Shown here in pieces: positions 7,080 through 11,588 of a DNA stretch of 11,588 bases. Origin of the DNA: Planctomycetaceae bacterium UBA4655 (lineage in GTDB: Bacteria; Planctomycetota; Planctomycetia; Pirellulales; UBA1268); the NCBI GenBank assembly GCA_002405515.1, contig DHLZ01000032.1:20107-31694 (forward strand). The letters run 5' to 3'. Every line of letters begins with the position of its first letter. Position 1 is the first letter of the stretch. The position numbers and the translations under genes were made by a program. The notes under the pieces were generated by a model. That model saw only the letters and a list, made by a program, of their open reading frames with translations, was not told the origin of the DNA and did not search any database.

Positions 7080-7094
7080 GGTCGGGCCCCGACC
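7080..7094. promoter_or_regulatory. Perfect 15-base palindrome in the tldE-ileS gap, possible operator or leader hairpin
   Basis: GGTCGGG and CCCGACC (7-base arms, single central C) form a perfect palindrome in the 91-base gap between the tldE stop and the ileS start. It is about 50 bases upstream of the ileS ATG. The T-run on the coding strand lies before it rather than after, so it is not a standard intrinsic terminator. TACGAT overlaps this area on the minus strand as a weak -10 candidate without a good -35. I see no T-box features. It could be an operator, a leader hairpin or a partial transcription stop. Confidence 0.35.
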
Positions 7095-7122
7095 TGAAAA
7101 ACCGCCCCGTTTCGAGTCGGGC

Positions 7123-8451
7123 CTAGCTCGCGTCGGAGACCGAGGAGAGGTTGAAGTCCTCGACGACGACCGGCGGCACGCATGCCGGCGACCCACTCTC
7201 GGAACCGAGCACCCGGGTGGGGACACCAGACGCCACGAGCCGCGCGAGCACGTGCACGGGCGAGATGTTGAACCGGAAGTTCTTCACCGGTCCGGCGAGC
7301 TTCCCCTTCGAGATCGCGAACGTGCCGTCGCGGGTGAGGCCCGTCAGGAGGAGCGTCTGCGGGTCGACCGACCGCAGGTACCAGATCCGCGTGACGAGCA
7401 CGCCGTCGTCCACCATGCCGACGAGTTCATCGACCGATCGGCCCTCGCCCGCCATGAGCAGGTTCCCCGGATGCGGCTGCGGCTGGACTCCCCGCTGCTT
7501 CGCCCAGAACCGGCCTACCGCGAGCGTCTCGAGGACACCGGCATCGATCCACGGCGTGCGGACGAGCGGCAGGCCGCCGGAATGCGTGGGGCAGGGGGCG
7601 GACGCGTCGAGCGGGTCGGAGAAGATCGTCGCCCGCTCGCCGAAGAGCCTCCTGCCGACCGGATCCCCATCGGCGAGCCCTTTGAGGAAGCTGCGTCCCT
7701 CGTCCAACGGGCGGCGATCGAGACTGCGGACGAGCCATGCCACGAGATCCCGCACCGCCGCCGGCTCGAGCACGACGGTCGTGCGGCCCGGCGGACGCTC
7801 GACCGGGTTGCGGGAATCGAGGGCCTTCCGGATCGCCCGGTCGCCGATCATCGCGAGGTCGAGATCGCGGATGTCGGTGACCTGCGTGCTCGCCCAGCCG
7901 GAGCCGCGGCCGGTGGGCGTGCGGGCGGTCACGGAAAAACCGACCGTGGTCGATCGCTGGTGCACGAAGAGGCCGCTGGTGTTCGCCAGTGTCGAGCCGC
8001 CGACCGACCGCTGGAGGTAGCCGGCCGTGTCCACGCCCGCGTCGCGTGCCCGTTCGATGACCGGCCTGATCGACTCGATCACCGTCGCCGGCGACGCGGC
8101 GGCCGTCGGCTCGGCCCAGGTGACCGGCGTCGCAAACTCCGACGGGCCGAGCGGCGGCATGTGCTCCGGGTTTTCCGGGGCAAGCTTCGCCATCGCCTGC
8201 GTGCGATCCACGAGCCGTCGGATGGAGGCCTCGTCGAGCTGATTCGTGGAGAGCGTCGCCGAGCGGCGGCCGTAGCTCACCGTGAGCGACAACTCGGTGC
8301 GATGGACGAGGGCGTTGGACGTGACGTCGTTGGAGGCATGCCGCAGGTGGATGTCATCGCCATCCGACACCGAAACCTCCGCGGAGTCGGCCTTCACGAG
8401 CCCGAGGATCCGCTCGCAGAGCGTCCGGGACTGGGATGCGGTCATGCCCAT
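7123..8451 (-). CDS. tldE: TldE/PmbA-family protein, non-catalytic partner of TldD
   Basis: Partner subunit of the TldD/TldE metalloprotease, which in E. coli digests unfolded peptides, matures microcin B17 and degrades the CcdA antitoxin. The 442-residue product resembles PmbA in length (about 450) and layout: an N-terminal alpha/beta domain (AEVSVSDGDDIHLRHASNDV, SLTVSYGRRSATL) and a C-terminal beta-rich domain (GRTTVVLEPAAVRDLVAWL, SRSVDELVGMVDDGVLVTRIW, TRDGTFAISKGKLAGPVKNFRFN). It has no HExxxH motif, as expected of TldE. No signal peptide is visible. The start at 8451 has GGGGTGG about seven bases upstream; a second ATG at 8445 overlaps the tldD stop as ATGA, so either start couples translation to tldD. 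Stop is TAG at 7123. Assignment as TldE rests on pairing with tldD and lack of the zinc motif. Confidence 0.9.
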   Translation of the reverse strand: MGMTASQSRTLCERILGLVKADSAEVSVSDGDDIHLRHASNDVTSNALVHRTELSLTVSYGRRSATLSTNQLDEASIRRLVDRTQAMAKLAPENPEHMPPLGPSEFATPVTWAEPTAAASPATVIESIRPVIERARDAGVDTAGYLQRSVGGSTLANTSGLFVHQRSTTVGFSVTARTPTGRGSGWASTQVTDIRDLDLAMIGDRAIRKALDSRNPVERPPGRTTVVLEPAAVRDLVAWLVRSLDRRPLDEGRSFLKGLADGDPVGRRLFGERATIFSDPLDASAPCPTHSGGLPLVRTPWIDAGVLETLAVGRFWAKQRGVQPQPHPGNLLMAGEGRSVDELVGMVDDGVLVTRIWYLRSVDPQTLLLTGLTRDGTFAISKGKLAGPVKNFRFNISPVHVLARLVASGVPTRVLGSESGSPACVPPVVVEDFNLSSVSDAS

Positions 8452-10076
8452 CGTCGCACCACCCCGCGGCAGCCTTCGCAGCCGGCCGTCTTCCCGCCGG
8501 CCTGCTCGGCCGTGTTGAGCACGTTGATCCCGCGGAACCTGGCAGGCACGGCCCCGTGGGAGACGGGCGCCGCCTGCTGTGGCTGCCCCTTGCCGCAATG
8601 CAGGGCGCCGTAGAGCTCGCGGGAAGGCCGGCCGCCGAGGCCGTCGCAGGCGTTCCAGAAGTCGACGGAGTTGCCCTGGTAGGCGACGTCGCGGAGCATG
8701 CCGGCGAGCTTGCCGTTCTTGATCCGGTGGAACACCTGGCCGGTGAACTGGAAGTTGTACCGCTGCTGGTCGATGCTCCAGCTGCCGTTCCCCTCGACGA
8801 GGATGCCGTCGTCGATATCCGCGATGAGCGACTCCTTCGTCACGGCCGGGTCGCGGCCCGGCTCGAGCGAGATGTTGGGCATCCGCTGGAGCGGGAAGGC
8901 GTCGAAACTCTCGGCGTAGCCGCAGGCGTTGGAGGCCTCTCGCCCGATCCGGCCGGCTTGGCCAAGGGCCATCTGGTAGCTGCGGAAGACACCGTTTTCG
9001 ACGATGAAAAACTCGCGGCCGGCCGTCGGCACCCCGTCGTCGTCGAACGCGGTCGTGGCGACGCCGCCGGGCTCCGTCCGCTCGCCGCGGAAGCTGACGA
9101 TATCGCTGGCGTACCGCAGCTGGTCGAGCTTGTCGGGCGTGCAGAAGGAGGTGCCGGCGAAGTTCGCCTCGTCGCCGAGGGCGCGGTCGAGTTCGGTCGG
9201 GTGGCCCACCGTCTCGTGGATCGTGAGCCAGAGGTTGCTCGGCGCGATCACGAGATCCTTCCGTCCGGGCTCGACCGACGGGGCGACGAGCTTCTCCCGG
9301 GCCTCCTCGACCGCACGGGCCGCGTCGCCGGCGAGCGGGAGCGACGTGACGTGCTCCCAGCCCGCGGCCCGCGGCGGCACCGACCCCTCGCGGGTGGCGA
9401 ACCGGCCGGTCTTCGCGTCGGTGACGGTGACGGCAAAGCCGGGCTGGAGCCGGACGCGGGACTGGGCGATGCGGCTGCCGAAGGTGTTCGCGATCCAGGT
9501 CCGCTCGCGCACCTGTTCAAGCGACGCTTGGCAGAAGTTCGCCCCTGACTTTTGGGCGGCGGCCGTGATGCCGAGGAGCGTCTCGACCTTTTTTTCCAGC
9601 GGCATCGCGAACGGATCGATCTCGGCGGGCTGGTCGAACCGGCCAACGTGCTTCGGGAGCGGTTCGATCTCGACGCGGCGTTTCCGCCAGCCGGCCTGTG
9701 CCCGCGCGATCAGAATCGCCTCGGCCGCAAGCCTCGCCACGCCTTCCTCCGAGAGATCCTCCGAGGCGGCGAATCCCCACGCACCATCGCAGACGACGCG
9801 GACCGCGCAGCCGAGCGACGTCGCCGCCGAGACGCCCTGCACCATCTGTTCGCGAACGAAGAGCGACTCCGTCTCCGTCTGCATGATCCGGAAGTCGGCG
9901 AACGTCGCCCCGAGCGACCGGGCCCGGCCGAGCGCCGCGTCGGCGAGCCGGGGAAAGCGGTCGTCCACCTCGGTCGCCCGGGCCGCGGACAGATCCCACC
10001 GCGCCGCGAGCACGGCGACCCCGCCGACCGTCGCGGTCTTCAGCCAATCGCGCCGGTCGCATTTACGACGAAACAT
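8442..10076 (-). CDS. tldD: TldD-family zinc metalloprotease with twin-arginine signal peptide
   Basis: Catalytic subunit of a TldD/TldE-type peptidase, 544 residues against about 480 for E. coli TldD. The zinc motif HExxxH is HETVGH at 287-292 (HETVGHPTELDRALG); C494 in CGKGQPQQ near the C-terminus is the likely third zinc ligand, as in characterised TldD. Other family segments are NTFGSRIAQSRVRLQPGFAVTV-type strands, GREFFIVENGVFRSYQMAL, ILVEGNGSWSIDQQRYNFQF and PARFRGINVL. The N-terminus is unusual: MFRRKCDRRDWLKTATVGG followed by a hydrophobic run and a SAARA cleavage-like site near residue 33, a Tat signal. E. coli TldD is cytoplasmic, so export is predicted here. The C-terminal tail adds about 20 residues with a CxxC. 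The gene overlaps the PNP gene upstream by 14 bases and tldE downstream by 3-10 bases. The family call is secure; export is likely but unproven. Confidence 0.93.
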   Translation of the reverse strand: MFRRKCDRRDWLKTATVGGVAVLAARWDLSAARATEVDDRFPRLADAALGRARSLGATFADFRIMQTETESLFVREQMVQGVSAATSLGCAVRVVCDGAWGFAASEDLSEEGVARLAAEAILIARAQAGWRKRRVEIEPLPKHVGRFDQPAEIDPFAMPLEKKVETLLGITAAAQKSGANFCQASLEQVRERTWIANTFGSRIAQSRVRLQPGFAVTVTDAKTGRFATREGSVPPRAAGWEHVTSLPLAGDAARAVEEAREKLVAPSVEPGRKDLVIAPSNLWLTIHETVGHPTELDRALGDEANFAGTSFCTPDKLDQLRYASDIVSFRGERTEPGGVATTAFDDDGVPTAGREFFIVENGVFRSYQMALGQAGRIGREASNACGYAESFDAFPLQRMPNISLEPGRDPAVTKESLIADIDDGILVEGNGSWSIDQQRYNFQFTGQVFHRIKNGKLAGMLRDVAYQGNSVDFWNACDGLGGRPSRELYGALHCGKGQPQQAAPVSHGAVPARFRGINVLNTAEQAGGKTAGCEGCRGVVRRWA

Positions 10077-10899
10077 GACGCATCCGCCTCACCGCAGCCG
10101 TCACGATCGCACGGAGCTTCGGCTCCGCCGAGCGGGCGACGGCGAGGATCTTTTCGACCTCGGCGACCTCGAGGGCGTCGGGCAGGCACATGTCGGTGAC
10201 CACCGAGAGGCCGAGCACGCGGAGGCCCGAGTGCACCGCGACGATCACCTCGGGCACCGTCGACATTCCCACCACGTCGGCCCCGATGAGCCGCAGGAAC
10301 CGGTATTCGGCCCGTGTCTCGAGGTTCGGCCCGGTGACGGCGACGTAGACGCCCCTGTGGGCCGCGAAGTTTTCCCGCCGGGCGACCTCGAGGGCGAGGT
10401 CGGCCAGGTCGGCCGCGTAGGGGGCTGACATGTCGGGAAACCGCGGCCCGAGCCGGTCATCGTTGATCCCTACGAGGGGATTGTCGTTCATCAGGTTGAT
10501 GTGGTCGTCGATCACCATGATGTCGCCGGTGCGGTAGGTCGGGTTGAGCCCGCCGCAGGCGTTCGTGGCGATGAGCAGCTCCGCACCGAGCGCCTTGAGC
10601 ACCCGGACGGGAAGCGTGATCTGCGAGAGCGGATATCCCTCGTAGGCGTGCATCCGCCCCTCCATCACGCAGACGGGCACGTCCTCCATCGAACCACACA
10701 CGAGCTGCCCGGCATGGCCGTGAGCCGTGGACTTTGCGAAATGAGGGATCTCGCCGTAGGGGATCACGATGCGGTCGCGGATCGCATCGGTCACCCCGCC
10801 GAGGCCGCTCCCCAGGATCACGCCCACCCTCGGGGCCATGCCCCAGCGGGAGCGGATCGCCGCAACCGACTCGCCGATCTGGTCATGAAGGTGGAGCAT
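10063..10899 (-). CDS. punA: Purine nucleoside phosphorylase, trimeric (PNP-I/PunA/XapA) family
   Basis: Phosphorolysis of purine (deoxy)nucleosides to free base and (deoxy)ribose-1-phosphate in purine salvage; cytoplasmic. The 278 residues match the trimeric family: phosphate loop GVILGSGLGG, GRMHAYEGYPLSQ (phosphate/ribose site), TNACGGLNPTYRTGDI, GPNLETRAEYR (base-contacting Glu) and GADVVGMSTVPEVIVA (phosphate-binding Ser). At the purine-specificity position, where human PNP has Asn243 in LITNK, this protein has Asp (D236 in VVTDMCLPD), which resembles methylthioadenosine phosphorylases and may allow adenine nucleosides. The remaining motifs are PNP-like, not MTAP-like. The ATG at 10899 fits the family start (MLHLHDQIGESVAAIRSRW). 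It follows the small acidic gene by 44 bases and overlaps tldD by 14. The symbol is by family; substrate range is uncertain. Confidence 0.93.
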   Translation of the reverse strand: MLHLHDQIGESVAAIRSRWGMAPRVGVILGSGLGGVTDAIRDRIVIPYGEIPHFAKSTAHGHAGQLVCGSMEDVPVCVMEGRMHAYEGYPLSQITLPVRVLKALGAELLIATNACGGLNPTYRTGDIMVIDDHINLMNDNPLVGINDDRLGPRFPDMSAPYAADLADLALEVARRENFAAHRGVYVAVTGPNLETRAEYRFLRLIGADVVGMSTVPEVIVAVHSGLRVLGLSVVTDMCLPDALEVAEVEKILAVARSAEPKLRAIVTAAVRRMRHVSS

Positions 10900-10943
10900 G
10901 CGTGCTGCCGGGAAGGCCTTCCGTGGATGCCGTTCTTGGACGA

Positions 10944-11198
10944 CTACTTTTTCTTGCCCGGCACCTTCCCCGGCGGCGGCTCCTCCGAGGTGTCGTCTTC
11001 GGGGTGGTCCCAGTCGGGGTCGTTGCTCTCCTCCTCGAAGTCGTCGTCGAACTCGTCGTCAAAGTCGTCGAAGTTCGACTCCTCGTCGGTGAGGGGCTCG
11101 GCGATCGTGAGGTCTTCCTCGTCGCCGAGATCGTCGTCCTCGTCGGGATTGACGGCGTTCAGCGGGCGGGAGATCGGACGGGCGAACGTTGTGGGCAT
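10944..11198 (-). CDS. Small highly acidic protein of unknown function
   Basis: I do not recognise this protein. The 84 residues fall into three parts: an uncharged-to-basic start (MPTTFARPISRPLNAVNP), a central block of Asp, Glu and Phe (for example FDDFDDEFDDDFEEE), and a Pro/Lys tail ending PGKVPGKKK. Thirty-two of 84 residues are Asp or Glu, so it is probably disordered. There is no signal peptide or membrane segment. The ATG at 11198 was preferred over longer in-frame versions because the acidic protein is self-contained from there and the promoter at 11251-11279 would place the transcript start about 46 bases upstream; a longer frame starting at 11369 would run through the promoter. It is the first gene of the train and lies 44 bases before the PNP gene. 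Biased codons could mimic an open frame, but the context supports a real gene. Confidence 0.65.
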   Translation of the reverse strand: MPTTFARPISRPLNAVNPDEDDDLGDEEDLTIAEPLTDEESNFDDFDDEFDDDFEEESNDPDWDHPEDDTSEEPPPGKVPGKKK

Positions 11199-11250
11199 GG
11201 ATGACTCTGGTGACCGAAGGGACTTCTGCCGGCCTGGGGGCCGTGTCAGG

Positions 11251-11279
11251 ATTGTACGCGCAGGATGCCGGATTGTCGC
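11251..11279 (-). promoter_or_regulatory. Sigma70-like promoter at the head of the minus-strand gene train
   Basis: On the minus strand, GCGACA (11274-11279) and TACAAT (11251-11256) are separated by exactly 17 bases. The -10 matches the consensus at five of six positions, the -35 at four of six. The predicted transcript start, near 11244, leaves a leader of about 46 bases before the small acidic gene. It is the best promoter-like match I found by eye, in DNA that is otherwise very GC-rich. No operator was recognised around it. Confidence 0.5.
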
Positions 11280-11588
11280 CGGGGAGCAGACGCTCCGTCG
11301 CTTCGACGAGGATCCGCCCGAGGGTCCTCCGCGTCCGCTCCCCCGGCGTCGGCTACGGGGCAGCGGCACCCCCTCACGGGCAAGTTTTGCCGGGTTCGGG
11401 GAAGCCCGTGTGCCGCTCGCCGGACGCTCGCTGCGGCCTTCCGGGCAATCCTGTTCGGCACGGCGAGTGCGGTGCGGATGGATCTACGTCTTGCGTGGCT
11501 CGGGGTTGCCCGTTTCCTTCGAGCGACCCCGCCCCTCGCCGGACGTTCGCTGCGCGACCAATCCGCTTCGCGGATCGGTGCCCGCCCT
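11280..11588. other. Gene-poor GC-rich region with stem-loops and direct repeats
   Basis: I see no convincing gene here. Structures present: a stem-loop with perfect arms CACGGGC (11375-11381) and GCCCGTG (11404-11410), extended outward by GCGGCA (11363-11368) and TGCCGC (11411-11416) across a 6-base bulge; a second pair CTCGCCG (11416-11422) and CGGCGAG (11461-11467); and a terminal hairpin ATCCGC-TTC-GCGGAT (11561-11575) extendable to 9 of 10 pairs over 11558-11580. Open frames in the region on either strand have no recognisable protein character. Confidence 0.6.
11416..11554. repeat. Near-identical 20-base direct repeat pair
   Basis: CTCGCCGGACGCTCGCTGCG at 11416-11435 and CTCGCCGGACGTTCGCTGCG at 11535-11554 differ at one position and are about 100 bases apart in non-coding DNA. 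The first copy forms one side of a potential stem with 11461-11467; the second is followed by the 11558-11580 hairpin. This looks like a dispersed intergenic repeat family, but two copies in one window cannot prove that. Confidence 0.55.

Noticed and set aside
7032..7122. T-box riboswitch ahead of ileS
   Set aside because: T-boxes would suit an aminoacyl-tRNA synthetase gene, but the gap is only 91 bases and I see no T-box TGGNACC element or stem I architecture.
7060..9548. Long plus-strand open frames opposite tldE and tldD
   Set aside because: They are antisense to well-supported TldE and TldD frames and show no recognisable protein features or ribosome-binding sites.
11246..11461. 71-codon minus-strand frame in the right-hand gap
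   Set aside because: Arg/Ala/Pro-rich with no motif; it overlaps the promoter and the stem-loops and is best explained as GC-rich chance.
11478..11588. Plus-strand ATG open to the window edge (MDLRLAWLGVARFL)
   Set aside because: No ribosome-binding site, 37 codons only, and it reads straight through the 20-base repeat and a hairpin. Without sequence beyond the edge it cannot be supported.
1..11588. Defence system, prophage, CRISPR, tRNA or insertion sequence
   Set aside because: Read for all of these on both strands. No nuclease, helicase, integrase or transposase domains, no regularly spaced repeats and no tRNA-like cloverleaf were found; the genes present are housekeeping or metabolic.

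Overview
The window is GC-rich bacterial chromosome and looks like a Planctomycetota genome, probably of the Pirellulales type. That assignment is an inference. It rests on overall protein character, an IleRS with a WWWAQGGTAL segment, a TldD homologue carrying a twin-arginine signal, and a GGTGCCAGSCACC-type palindromic repeat of a kind I associate with planctomycete intergenic DNA. I see no rRNA, tRNA, CRISPR array, integrase or transposase, so this is mostly housekeeping chromosome rather than an island.

Layout: (1) 1-626, minus strand, a DeoR-family repressor cut off at the window edge. (2) 627-839, a divergent intergenic region, AT-rich in its left half, with a weak promoter for the repressor and a degenerate palindromic repeat core. 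(3) 840-1334, plus strand, a GNAT acetyltransferase, the only supported plus-strand gene, which converges with a 12-base gap on (4) a long minus-strand gene train running from about 11.2 kb down to 1.35 kb.

In transcription order the train is: a very acidic small protein (10944-11198), a trimeric-type purine nucleoside phosphorylase (10063-10899), TldD with a Tat signal (8442-10076), its partner TldE (7123-8451), isoleucyl-tRNA synthetase (3537-7031), phosphoribosylglycinamide formyltransferase PurN (2891-3472), a DinB-superfamily protein (2373-2894) and a membrane fatty-acid desaturase (1347-2285). Several junctions overlap by 4-14 bases (PNP/tldD, tldD/tldE, purN/dinB), which points to translational coupling. 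A good sigma70-like promoter (GCGACA, 17 bases, TACAAT) lies in front of the acidic protein. The train has two likely break points: a 91-base gap with a perfect palindrome before ileS, and a large perfect inverted repeat between ileS and purN that could stop or attenuate transcription. The functions mix purine salvage (PNP), purine synthesis (PurN), protein or peptide processing (TldDE), translation (IleRS) and lipid unsaturation (desaturase), so the train looks more like a co-directional housekeeping cluster than one pathway.

The rightmost 390 bases have no convincing gene. They hold the promoter, several stem-loops and a near-identical 20-base direct repeat.

I did not find a clearly new multi-gene system. 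The most interesting points are the 26-base-arm inverted repeat that supplies the ileS stop codon and the purN leader, the Tat-targeted TldD beside a leaderless TldE, and an Asp in the PNP at the position where 6-oxopurine-specific enzymes have Asn.
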